In this document: positions 52,394 through 63,022 of the stretch, piece after piece
How positions within the stretch are numbered: position 1 is the stretch's first letter
How the letters are laid out: every line of letters starts with the position of its first letter
Translations under genes and position numbers: made by a program
Origin: Pseudoduganella rivuli
Lineage (GTDB): Bacteria; Pseudomonadota; Gammaproteobacteria; Burkholderiales; Burkholderiaceae_D
NCBI RefSeq assembly: GCF_009674485.1
Contig: NZ_WKJJ01000005.1
Location: forward strand, 248,001 to 312,000
Length of the DNA: 64,000 bases
Direction of reading: 5' to 3'
Notes under the pieces: model-generated
The model's database searches: none
What the model was told of the DNA's origin: nothing
What the model saw: only the letters and a program-made list of their open reading frames with translations

Positions 52394-53278
52394 TCAGGGC
52401 TGCGGCAGCGCGGAATTGCCCTGCAGCGCAAACGGCACGCCGCGCGCCCAGCGGTTGGCGGACAGGGAAAATGTCTGCGCGCGCACCTGGTGGAACCAGC
52501 CGGCCGGCACGTACAGCATGTCGCCCGGCTGCACGATGCATTCGATCAGCGTGGCGTGGCGTGCCAGCGGGAACTGGTCGTAATCCGGCGCTTCCGGATC
52601 GAACGGTGAGCCGAACAGCAGTGCATTGGCTTCGCGCGGATACAGGAAGGCGTCGTGATGGGGCGGCGCCAGGAAGATGCGCTTGGTGCCCCAGATTTGC
52701 GCGAAGATATTGTCGTCGTAATCGCAGTGCAGCGGCGTCACGGTCTTCGCGGGACCGATCCAGAAACGGGCCGGCCCCATCTTGTTGAAGTACGTGGGCC
52801 AGTGGCACAGGTGGTTCAGTTCCCGTAATTCCAGGTTGCCGACATAGGGCGGCAAACCGGTTTCACCGGACGACGATAAATCCAGGTATTCCAGCATCGA
52901 CATGTCGTGCATGGCGCGGTCCGGTGCGAACGCCGTGTTGACGTAATCGCCGACCCGCGCCCGCACGTGCAAGTGGCCATATTGCTCGCGCAACTGTTGC
53001 GGCGTCAGGCCGCACAGCGGCCATTTGTTGACGACCCCTTCGATCAGGAATGGCAAGCCTTCGCCGGCCCGCGCGCGGAACATGGCGGCGCCGGGCTTGT
53101 TCAGGCGCGCGATCGACGTGATGGCGGGCGCGACGCGGCTGGCCTGCTTGATGGCGTCGCGCATGTGCTGGATCGAGGCGACGCCGCGGATTTGCGCGGC
53201 TTTCTGTTCGCGGGCCTGGCGCACGGCGGCGGAATGTTCCGGCAATGGCGGCAACGTCGGGCGGGGCGTATCGGTCAT
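52394..53278 (-). CDS. Cupin_8/JmjC-like Fe(II)/2-oxoglutarate oxygenase
   Basis: A 294-residue protein of the cupin_8 group. The iron ligands are His184 and Asp186 (PLHCDYDDN) and His263 (AGWFHQV), with Lys199 (GTKRIFLAPP) in the position that holds 2-oxoglutarate. LPPYVGNLE and QPGDMLYVPAGW are also typical. The N-terminal 60 residues are helical and unlike the core. Such enzymes hydroxylate amino acid side chains of proteins or small metabolites; the substrate is unknown. Its ATG overlaps the stop of the permease gene upstream, so the two are co-translated. It lacks signal peptide and membrane spans. Confidence 0.87.
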   Translation of the reverse strand: MTDTPRPTLPPLPEHSAAVRQAREQKAAQIRGVASIQHMRDAIKQASRVAPAITSIARLNKPGAAMFRARAGEGLPFLIEGVVNKWPLCGLTPQQLREQYGHLHVRARVGDYVNTAFAPDRAMHDMSMLEYLDLSSSGETGLPPYVGNLELRELNHLCHWPTYFNKMGPARFWIGPAKTVTPLHCDYDDNIFAQIWGTKRIFLAPPHHDAFLYPREANALLFGSPFDPEAPDYDQFPLARHATLIECIVQPGDMLYVPAGWFHQVRAQTFSLSANRWARGVPFALQGNSALPQP

Positions 53279-55086
53279 GCGCCGCTCTCCACGAATGCGC
53301 GCGCCTGCTCGAACGACTGCACCACCAGGTCCGCGGCTTTCTCGACTTCCGGCTGGCGCGCAATCCTGCCGTCCAGTTGCAGCTTGAGCACGACGATGCA
53401 CGCATGGGGCATGCCGGTGCGCAGGTCCGCTACCGCATTCAGCCACGCATCCACATTCGCTTCTTCCGGATACGGCAGGATCACCGTCGATACCAGTTGC
53501 GCCTTGTCGTCGCCGGGATTGTCTTCCGGCCGGTTCAGCACGCCGCTGCGCGCATCCGTGCCGCCTTCGACCAGCGCACGCACCAGCAGTTCGGACAAAA
53601 AGTCTTCGCGGTCGCTGCCCAGGCCCGCGCACAGCACGACCGAGCGGGCCGGCACATCCAGCGATCCCTGCCACTGCCCCGTGCGGGCCTGGCGCAGCTT
53701 GCGCAGGTGCGAACCGATATTCTTGTCCATCAGCGGCACGCGCTTGCGCTTGCAAGGGCCGTCGGCACTCGGGGCGGAGATTTCTTCCGTGACTTCGACA
53801 ATGGTCTTGCGCAGCTGGTCGAGCTGGCCGTCGCCCACTTTGCCGCTTTCGATTTCCGGTACGGCCATCGCCATGCCGGGTATCAGCACCTTGTCGCAAT
53901 ACGCCGCCAGGCTGCCCCGTTTCAGCCGCGCCTGGCCATCACGGACGATGGCGGCGATATCGCCCGCCAGCGCCCGCTGGTAAAAGCGCTGTGCGGCGCC
54001 GACGCTGGGCGCCGCGCCCAGCAGCGTGGTGAGGGGCGCCAGCGCTTCCACGTGCCGGCCCGCCACCACCAGGCACAGGGTCAACGGCGTCGACAGGATC
54101 AGGCCGACGGGACCCCACAGCGTGCCCCACACCAGTGCCGCAACGATCACGGCCAGCGGCGACAGCCCGGACGAATGTCCATACACGCGCGGCTCGACCA
54201 GGTAGGCGACGCCGACTTCCATCACCAGGAACAGCGCCATGCACGTCAGCGCGAGGGTCCAGCCGGGATCGACGGCGGCCGCGAACAGCGCGATCAGCGA
54301 ACCGGCAATCAGCATGCCCAGATAGGGTACGAAACGCAGCACGCCGGACAGCATCCCCCACAGGAAGGCGTGCGGCAGCCCCAGCAGCCAGAGCGTGGCG
54401 GCGACCGCCAGCCCGAACGCGGCATTGACGATAATTTGCGCAAAGAAGAAGCGGGATATACCCTGCGCCGCATCGGCCAGGGTTTGCATGGTGCGGCTGA
54501 TGGCGGTGTCGCCCGCGAGGCGTATCAGGCGGTCCTGCAGCGATTCATGCTCGAGCGAGATGAAGATGAACAGCACCAGCACGATACCGGCCTTGCCGAG
54601 CGGGCCGGAAATCTGCGACAGCAGCCTGCCCGCGGAGTCCTGCACACTGGGGCGCGGCGGGGCGGCTGCCACGCCGGCCGGCGCCGGCGCGGTGGCCGGC
54701 GCGGCATACAGTGCGCCCGGCACATCGACCACCTGCAGCCGCGCTTCCAGTGTGGCCAATGGACGTTCCGCCAGCCGCTGCAACTGTTTGGTCTTGGCCC
54801 GCAATTCCTTGCGGTAGGCGGGCAAATCGTCCGTCAGGCTGGCAAACTGGCCGACCATCACCGCCCCCAGCCCGGCCAGCACCAGCGCCGCCAGGATGAC
54901 GGTGACCAGGGTGGCCGGTGCGCGGCTCAGGCCCAGGCGCGCAAAGCGGCGCGTCAGCGGTGCGACGGCGGCACTGAGAATGGCGGCCAGCGCCAGTGAT
55001 TGCAGCACGTCGCGGCCGAAGTACAGGATGGCCAGCAGGCAGGTGGCGCTGATGATGTAGAGGGGGCGGGTGGGCAGGGTGGACAT
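53275..55086 (-). CDS. AI-2E/PerM-type permease with soluble C-terminal extension
   Basis: A 603-residue membrane protein. The N-terminal 370 residues have about eight spans and the family motifs of the AI-2E/PerM exporters (LRFVPYLGMLIAGSLIALFA and GTLWGPVGLILSTPLTLCLVV). The last 200 residues are soluble: FYQRALAGDIAAIV, then a Rossmann-like stretch (SVVLCAGLGSDREDFLSELL, and HACIVVLKLQLDG). That tail is found in some proteobacterial members; its task is unknown. Start ATG 55086 is chosen by the first hydrophobic span. Coupled by ATGA overlap to the oxygenase gene. Transport of autoinducer-2 should not be assumed. Confidence 0.87.
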   Translation of the reverse strand: MSTLPTRPLYIISATCLLAILYFGRDVLQSLALAAILSAAVAPLTRRFARLGLSRAPATLVTVILAALVLAGLGAVMVGQFASLTDDLPAYRKELRAKTKQLQRLAERPLATLEARLQVVDVPGALYAAPATAPAPAGVAAAPPRPSVQDSAGRLLSQISGPLGKAGIVLVLFIFISLEHESLQDRLIRLAGDTAISRTMQTLADAAQGISRFFFAQIIVNAAFGLAVAATLWLLGLPHAFLWGMLSGVLRFVPYLGMLIAGSLIALFAAAVDPGWTLALTCMALFLVMEVGVAYLVEPRVYGHSSGLSPLAVIVAALVWGTLWGPVGLILSTPLTLCLVVAGRHVEALAPLTTLLGAAPSVGAAQRFYQRALAGDIAAIVRDGQARLKRGSLAAYCDKVLIPGMAMAVPEIESGKVGDGQLDQLRKTIVEVTEEISAPSADGPCKRKRVPLMDKNIGSHLRKLRQARTGQWQGSLDVPARSVVLCAGLGSDREDFLSELLVRALVEGGTDARSGVLNRPEDNPGDDKAQLVSTVILPYPEEANVDAWLNAVADLRTGMPHACIVVLKLQLDGRIARQPEVEKAADLVVQSFEQARAFVESGA

Positions 55087-55148
55087 CGGTGTGACGAATG
55101 GTGTGAGCCCGTCATTGTAACTGCGCCACACGCCCCGGCACAGGGGAG

Positions 55149-56924
55149 TCAGTTCACCGCGCAGGCTTGCACATGGGCCAGGAACGCATCCGGCGCGAGT
55201 GGCTTGGCAAAGTGATAACCCTGCGCGATCTGGCACCCCCAGCTGCGGATCAGTTCCAGCGACTGTTCGGTTTCCACTCCTTCCGCCACGACGTCATACC
55301 CCAGTTCCCGCGCCAGCGCGATCAGCGAGCGCACGATGCGCTGGTCCCGTTCATTCGTGTGGACATTGCGGATCAAAGACTGGTCAACCTTGATGACCGT
55401 GGCCGGGATCTTTTGCAGGTAAGCGAAATTGCTGTAGCCCGTGCCGAAATCATCGAGCGCGAGGCTCATGCCCATGGCACGGATGGTGTTCAGTGTCGTC
55501 AGGATGCCGGGGCTTTCCATCCACATGCCTTCCGTGCACTCGACTTCGACGTAGCGGGGATCGAGGCCGAATTCCGTGCACGTGCCGCGCAGGCGGTCGC
55601 AGATATCCGGTTCTTCAAAGTTATAGGCCGACAGGTTGATGGCGACTTTGATGCGATGGCCTTGTCGATGCCACTCCGCCGCCTGCCGGATTGCCGTGCG
55701 GATGACCCATGCCGTCAGTGGCCCGATCAGCGCGGTCTTTTCAATCAGCGGGATGAATTCTGCGGGCGACACAAAGCCCAGTTCCGGGTGCTGCCAGCGC
55801 AGCAGCGCTTCCGCCGCGTGGCACGCGCCGGTGAGCGCATCGTGCTTGGGCTGGTACAGCATGTGGAAGGCATGGTTGTCCAGGCTATGGTGCATGCTGT
55901 TGAGCAAACGGAAGGCGCGCTGCTGGCCTTCATCCGATTGCGTGTCGTACGAACGCCAGCGCTGCTGTCCCAACAATGCCTGGTTGACGGCCGATGACGC
56001 TTTGCGCGGCGCGTCTTTCGATGAATGGGGGCACAGTTGAAAGGGCACGATGCCGCCAAAGCTGGCCAGGTTCATCGGCACGTTGACGTCCATCAGCGGT
56101 TCCTGCAGCGTTGCTTCCAGGCTGTGCGTAAATTCAATGAACCCGTCGGTGTCGGCATCCTGCGACAGCACGGCGAAGCGCGCATCGGTGATGTGGTACA
56201 CCGTGCCTTTGCCGCGGAACAGGTGCGCCAGCTTGCGCGCCACACCGCGGATCAAGTCATCGTAGACGGTGATGCCAAGCACGCTGGCGATTTCAAACGC
56301 CTTGGAGGCATCGGGCATGTCGATGTAAAGCAGCACGCGCGGTTCGCCTTCCGCCACGGCGCCTTGTTCATCCAGGTCTTCATCGAGCTGGAATTTGTTC
56401 GGCATGCCGGTGATGGCGTCCACGTGGCCGACAGCGCGGCGCAATTCAATATGCGCGACCACCAGCGCGGCCAGGCCTTGCAACTGGCTGCGTTGCGCTG
56501 CGCTGAACGTGTGCGGCTCCTGGGCGATGACGCACAGGGCGCCGATCGCGTAGCCTTCGCTGGTCAGCAACGGTGCGCCGGCATAAAAGTAGATCCGGTC
56601 CGGGCCCGTGACGGCGGGATTGCTGCGGAAGCGCTCATCGTTGCGTGTGTCTTCAATGACGAGGACTTCGGCGCCTTTGATGGTGTGGTTGCAAAACGAT
56701 TCTTCGCGCGAATCGCCCGGCGTGCAAAAGCCGGAACTGGCTTTGAGCCACTGCCGGTCGCGGTCAATCAGCGAAATATACGCGCCCGGCATGTTGAACA
56801 CATCCATGGCCAGACGGGTGACGCCGTCAAAGTAGTCGCTGGTCTGGCTGTCGAGGATGCCCAGTTTTTCCAGCGCAGCGACCCGTTCTTCTTCGCTGTT
56901 ACGGGGCATCAGTTGCGGTTCCAT
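55149..56924 (-). CDS. GAF-GGDEF(degenerate)-EAL protein, c-di-GMP phosphodiesterase
   Basis: A 591-residue cytosolic signalling protein. A GAF domain (about 15-160) is followed by a GGDEF-fold domain (about 170-310) in which the active-site GGDEF is replaced by TDARF, so no cyclase activity is expected. The C-terminal EAL domain (about 340-590) is complete: EALLRW for the EAL motif, VAINLSAYN, ECTEGM, DDFGTGYSNF, IKVDQSLI, VVAEGVET and QGYHFAKPL. It should hydrolyse c-di-GMP under control of the GAF ligand. ATG 56924 is preferred; the frame begins at 56966 without a ribosome site. No partner is adjacent. Confidence 0.9.
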   Translation of the reverse strand: MEPQLMPRNSEEERVAALEKLGILDSQTSDYFDGVTRLAMDVFNMPGAYISLIDRDRQWLKASSGFCTPGDSREESFCNHTIKGAEVLVIEDTRNDERFRSNPAVTGPDRIYFYAGAPLLTSEGYAIGALCVIAQEPHTFSAAQRSQLQGLAALVVAHIELRRAVGHVDAITGMPNKFQLDEDLDEQGAVAEGEPRVLLYIDMPDASKAFEIASVLGITVYDDLIRGVARKLAHLFRGKGTVYHITDARFAVLSQDADTDGFIEFTHSLEATLQEPLMDVNVPMNLASFGGIVPFQLCPHSSKDAPRKASSAVNQALLGQQRWRSYDTQSDEGQQRAFRLLNSMHHSLDNHAFHMLYQPKHDALTGACHAAEALLRWQHPELGFVSPAEFIPLIEKTALIGPLTAWVIRTAIRQAAEWHRQGHRIKVAINLSAYNFEEPDICDRLRGTCTEFGLDPRYVEVECTEGMWMESPGILTTLNTIRAMGMSLALDDFGTGYSNFAYLQKIPATVIKVDQSLIRNVHTNERDQRIVRSLIALARELGYDVVAEGVETEQSLELIRSWGCQIAQGYHFAKPLAPDAFLAHVQACAVN

Positions 56925-57019
56925 GGTGTGCGGCCTTTTGCTTTGGGAATCAGCAAACTTTACCATAGGCTACAGGGTGGGGCATCCCCCGGGTGGGGGA
57001 CGGACCGGCCGATCCTGGC

Positions 57020-59758
57020 TTAGAAGTAATACTGCTGATACTTGATCCCGTTGCCGATCAATTCGGCGACCGCTTCGGTATTTTCCTTGCTCTCCGCGAA
57101 AATGTTCAATAAGTCCGCCGGGGTGGCGCGCTTTTCATTGAGCGCGGTGAGCCAGAAGTTATAGCCTTCGGGTTCCGGGTCGCGGTGCAGCACGTTGTGG
57201 TACAGGTGGTTGACGAAGTCCGCATTGGAGGGGGCGGCGCCGTACAAGTCGCGGAATTCCTGCGATTGCGTGAATGTCTTTCCGATCTCGGCCATGCTGA
57301 GGCCTTTATCGGCATGCTGCAGCCAGAAGGAAAATCCTTTGTCATCCGGCGTGCGGTCGAACGCGGCCTTGTACAGCCGGTAGACTTTACCGGCATTGCC
57401 ATCGATGTCGTAAGCCACGCCGGTCACGGTGGGATACATCAGCGATGCCGACTGGATCTGGAAGCGCTCGACGTTGGTGTAGGTGTCGACGCTGCCGCTA
57501 TCGCCGTAGTTGGCATGCTCGATCCTCACGGTGCCATGGTCGAACGTCATGTGCTGGCTGGGATCCAGCAGGTACGTGGCGTACAGTTTGGCGGTGTCGA
57601 GTCCCGCGCCGCCATCGATAGTATTGGCGCCATCGCCGCCTGTCAGCAAATCGTTGCCCGCGCCGCCGTGCAGGATGTCGTTGCCTCCGCCGCCGCTGAG
57701 CTGGTCGTTGCCATCGCCGCCGGAAATCGTGTCATTGCCGTTTTCGCCATTGAGCACGTCGTTGCCGCCCAGGCCGTCGATGACGTCGTCCAGGAACCCG
57801 CCCGTGATCTGGTCGGGGCCGGCCTCCCCGGTGAACGTTTCGCCCAGGCTGCCGCCGGACGGGTGGATGCCCTGCGCGAAGTTATCGTGGGTCAGCGCCT
57901 CGACTTTGGTGTTGAGCAGCACGGCCGCGGTGCGGAAGCTGTTGTTGCCGCTTGATCCTGCTGGCAGGAATTGCAGCAGTGTGTCGTTGCCGCTTTGCTG
58001 TAACCGTAACTGCCCGTCCAGGAACAGATTCGATTGCCGGGGAGAGTCGAACAGCGTGAACGGATCGAGGATGTCGCCGCCGGCGCCGGTGGCGAAATCC
58101 GTGATGGTGACCGGATGCTTCAGCGCCGGCGCGAATTCGTAGCGGTCGCGCCCCGCGCCGCCGGTGGCCGTCACGTCGGCATCGAACTCATAGTAAGTCT
58201 TGTGGACGCGGATTATGTCGTTGCCGTCGCCACCATCGACGATATCCGTGCCGCCGTCGGCAATGATCACATCTTTGCCGGCGCCGCCGGAGACGCGGTT
58301 GGTCCCGCCCCAAACGTAGAGCGTGTCATTGCCGTCGCCGCCCGCGATGGTGTTGTTGCCATGTGATTCGTAAATGTGGTCGTCGCCCGCGCCGCCGTCG
58401 AGGGTATCGTCGCCATCGTCGTTGCCACTGGACGAAGAAAATTCGCTGCCGATCCAGTCATTGCCATTGCCACCGGACAGCTTGTCGTCGCCCGCGCCGC
58501 CCAACAGGTGGTCGTCGCCATCGCCGCCATCGACCACGTCGTCGCCCGACAGCGCGGACAGGGTGTCGTTGCCGGCGCCGCCGAGCAGCGTATCGTTTTG
58601 TATGGTGGCGGTAAGCTCGTTGTCGCCGGCAGTGCCTTGCCATTGGAGGCCGGTGTCGCTGCCGTCGAGCCGCATCTGGCCGGTGAAATCGCTGTCTCTC
58701 AAACTCGACAGTGCAACGTTTTGCAGGATCAGCAAGGGATGCCAGGTTTCCGCCAGGCCCGCAGCGCCATCGTCATCAATAAAGATGACCGTGTCGGCGC
58801 CTTGCTGTTGCAAGCGCAGGTAGCCAGCGGCCCCGAGCGGGTTGCCGTGCGTGTAAGCCCGCAGCGCAGGAATAATGGTGAGGTCGATGGTGTCCTGGCC
58901 GGGCTGGAAATCCGTGACCACATGGGGCGATTGGGAATAGCTGTCGTGCAGCGAGAATGTATCGCGGCCCGCGCCGCCGGTCATGGTGGCGCGGATACCG
59001 GCATGGCCCTCCTGTCCTACGGCCAGGGTGTCGTCGCCATTGCCGCCTTCCATGGTGGCCGTCCCCACGCCCATCCGGAGGAAATAGGCGCTGATCAAGT
59101 CGTTACCGTCGCCACCCTGCAAAAGCGCCGTGTCGGGATCGCGTGCAAACAAGTCATCGTTGCCGGCGCCGCCAATCAGCGTATGGTTGCCGCCGCTGAC
59201 CGGTTGCACGTTGGACGTGTCGCCGCTGAACAGATAGTCGTTGCCATCGCCGCCATCGAGCCAGCTATTGCCGCCACCGCCGTACAGGTAATCGTCGCCG
59301 GCGCCGCCGCTCAATTCGTCGTTGCCGCCCCAGCCATCGATGATGTCGTTGCCCGCGCCGCCGTCAATCACGTCAGCAGCGGTCGAGCCCTGCAGCAAGT
59401 CGATGTCCGGTGTGCCGGTCTTGTGGACGGGCGAAGTCAGGTAACCGGTGGAGAATTCGACGGTTTTCTCTGTGGCCAGCGGTGCGCCGTTCGCGTCATT
59501 GACCAGGCCGGACGGCACCATCAGCGTATAGTCGCGGCCCGACCCCAGCTCGGCATGGATGGTCACTGTATTACCGGAAATCGTCACCCGCTCGCTGCGG
59601 ATGTCCACGTACCCTGACGGAGAATGAAAGATGTTGCTGAGATAAATGCCGCCGCTGCCCGCTTGTACCGGTGCATTGAAGGTCAGGACGATATTGCTGT
59701 CGACCGGGACGTCGTGGGTGCCAGGGGCGGGGGAAACAGAAAGCAGAGTCAGCGGCAT
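57020..59758 (-). CDS. RTX calcium-binding repeat protein with DUF4214 repeats
   Basis: A 912-residue secreted or surface protein. It opens without signal peptide with an Ig-like domain (about 1-105, [19 protein letters not shown]), then three clusters of RTX nonapeptides GGxGxDxLx (about 125-270, 380-520 and 655-725) that form calcium-filled beta-rolls. Two DUF4214 repeats (about 800-905, [20 protein letters not shown] and [20 protein letters not shown]) close it. Type I secretion is the normal route for RTX proteins, but no ABC/MFP genes lie nearby. No enzymatic domain is seen, so it may be structural or adhesive. The start has no ribosome site; a 16-bp AT palindrome lies just upstream. Confidence 0.9.
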   Translation of the reverse strand: MPLTLLSVSPAPGTHDVPVDSNIVLTFNAPVQAGSGGIYLSNIFHSPSGYVDIRSERVTISGNTVTIHAELGSGRDYTLMVPSGLVNDANGAPLATEKTVEFSTGYLTSPVHKTGTPDIDLLQGSTAADVIDGGAGNDIIDGWGGNDELSGGAGDDYLYGGGGNSWLDGGDGNDYLFSGDTSNVQPVSGGNHTLIGGAGNDDLFARDPDTALLQGGDGNDLISAYFLRMGVGTATMEGGNGDDTLAVGQEGHAGIRATMTGGAGRDTFSLHDSYSQSPHVVTDFQPGQDTIDLTIIPALRAYTHGNPLGAAGYLRLQQQGADTVIFIDDDGAAGLAETWHPLLILQNVALSSLRDSDFTGQMRLDGSDTGLQWQGTAGDNELTATIQNDTLLGGAGNDTLSALSGDDVVDGGDGDDHLLGGAGDDKLSGGNGNDWIGSEFSSSSGNDDGDDTLDGGAGDDHIYESHGNNTIAGGDGNDTLYVWGGTNRVSGGAGKDVIIADGGTDIVDGGDGNDIIRVHKTYYEFDADVTATGGAGRDRYEFAPALKHPVTITDFATGAGGDILDPFTLFDSPRQSNLFLDGQLRLQQSGNDTLLQFLPAGSSGNNSFRTAAVLLNTKVEALTHDNFAQGIHPSGGSLGETFTGEAGPDQITGGFLDDVIDGLGGNDVLNGENGNDTISGGDGNDQLSGGGGNDILHGGAGNDLLTGGDGANTIDGGAGLDTAKLYATYLLDPSQHMTFDHGTVRIEHANYGDSGSVDTYTNVERFQIQSASLMYPTVTGVAYDIDGNAGKVYRLYKAAFDRTPDDKGFSFWLQHADKGLSMAEIGKTFTQSQEFRDLYGAAPSNADFVNHLYHNVLHRDPEPEGYNFWLTALNEKRATPADLLNIFAESKENTEAVAELIGNGIKYQQYYF

Positions 59759-59777
59759 GGTGATGGCAAAATAAGAA

Positions 59778-59793
59778 TATTATTTAAATAATA
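59778..59793. promoter_or_regulatory. Perfect AT palindrome upstream of the RTX gene
   Basis: TATTATTTAAATAATA, a perfect 16-bp dyad of only A and T, lies 20 bases before the RTX start codon in a GC-rich surrounding. It may be a regulator or nucleoid-protein site that blocks transcription or translation initiation. Confidence 0.5.
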
Positions 59794-59819
59794 ACATCAT
59801 TTGTTCGCGCCGCAAAATG

Positions 59820-59855
59820 AAAAAGGCGGCCGGCGCAGAGCGCCGAACCGCCTTC
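59820..59855 (-). terminator. Terminator downstream of icd
   Basis: On the minus strand a GC-rich stem (AAGGCGG near 59849-59855 with CCGCCTT near 59823-59829, extended by GGCGC/GCGCC) is followed by a short T run. It lies about 20 bases after the icd stop. Confidence 0.7.
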
Positions 59856-59873
59856 AGTGACGTCAGCCGGTGA

Positions 59874-62102
<2,229 letters not shown>

Positions 62103-62370
62103 AGGTTTTCCCTCGTGTGCGGTCGAAGCCCGGGTGGTTAACTTTCTCAGCTCTCTTCAGTTTGGACACAGCTTTTTGCTAGAGCAGCGAGATTTTAGCA
62201 GATGGAATAACGTTCTACACTATGCAACTTGTATGTCTTATATAAGTTACATGTGTTGTTTCTTTGAAAATATTAATCTCAAGGAAATATTACGAACGTT
62301 ACCCATGGGCAAATGCACAACACCGGCACGCGGGAACTGGCTGGGAACTGCCCCGGCCAGGAGACTTATT

Positions 62371-63015
62371 TCAACCTTTGCCCGCTCCGACGGCAATCGC
62401 ATACCCGTCCAGTACGCGCTTGCCATCATCAGCCACAAGCCGGAACGCCCCCGGCGCATAATCGGCCGACCGGATCAAGTACCCCTGGTACTTGCCTTCC
62501 GCCGTGCAGCCGCCGACGGTCAGCGCGACCGGCAGCGTCCCGGGCACGCCGCCGCTGGCCTGCACGGTCCCGGACAGTTGGCAAGCGCCGCCCGTCGCCG
62601 TCACCTTGCCGTCCGCATCCAGCGTGAAGTCCGCACTGAGCCCGCCCAGCAGCACCGTATAGCGGCCCGCCAGTTGCGCGGGCGCCACGGCCGACGTGCG
62701 CAATTTCATGACGCTGGACTGGTTCAGGTTCACGGCGCCGGACAACGCCGCCGGCGCGCGCTGGACGGTATCGCCGTCGAGGCGGTACAGCGCCTGCGCG
62801 GCCTGGCCGTCGCTGGGGGCCACGACAATAAAACCCTTGCCCTCGGCATCCATGAAGGCTTCGCCGTAATTGCCGGCCGGGTCGCCCTCCAGCAGGAAGG
62901 CGGTCGACTGGCCGGGGGCGGGGGCGCCGCCCAGCACGACGTTGGACTGGGCGCCGCCACCACCGTTGCAGGCGGCCAGAACCAGGCAGGCTGGCAATAC
63001 GTATGGGATTCGCAT
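62371..63015 (-). CDS. Hypothetical lipoprotein
   Basis: A 214-residue protein with a lipoprotein signal (LVLAAC, Cys at residue 16) followed by a glycine-rich linker. The rest is beta-rich with two cysteines in TGGACQLSGT and VGGCTAEGK that could pair. I do not recognise a domain. It lies seven bases downstream of the SurE-like phosphatase gene on the same strand, so the two are very probably one operon and may meet in the periplasm or outer membrane. Confidence 0.75.
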   Translation of the reverse strand: MRIPYVLPACLVLAACNGGGGAQSNVVLGGAPAPGQSTAFLLEGDPAGNYGEAFMDAEGKGFIVVAPSDGQAAQALYRLDGDTVQRAPAALSGAVNLNQSSVMKLRTSAVAPAQLAGRYTVLLGGLSADFTLDADGKVTATGGACQLSGTVQASGGVPGTLPVALTVGGCTAEGKYQGYLIRSADYAPGAFRLVADDGKRVLDGYAIAVGAGKG

Positions 63016-63022
63016 GGCCGCC

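Noticed and set aside
56967..57019. GC-rich inverted repeats between the EAL and RTX genes as terminator
   Set aside because: Short C/G runs can pair, but no T-tract follows on the minus strand, so a Rho-independent terminator is not supported.
57600..58560. Periodic short repeats that might look like a CRISPR or tandem repeat array
   Set aside because: They encode RTX nonapeptides in one continuous reading frame; unit lengths and divergence fit a protein repeat.
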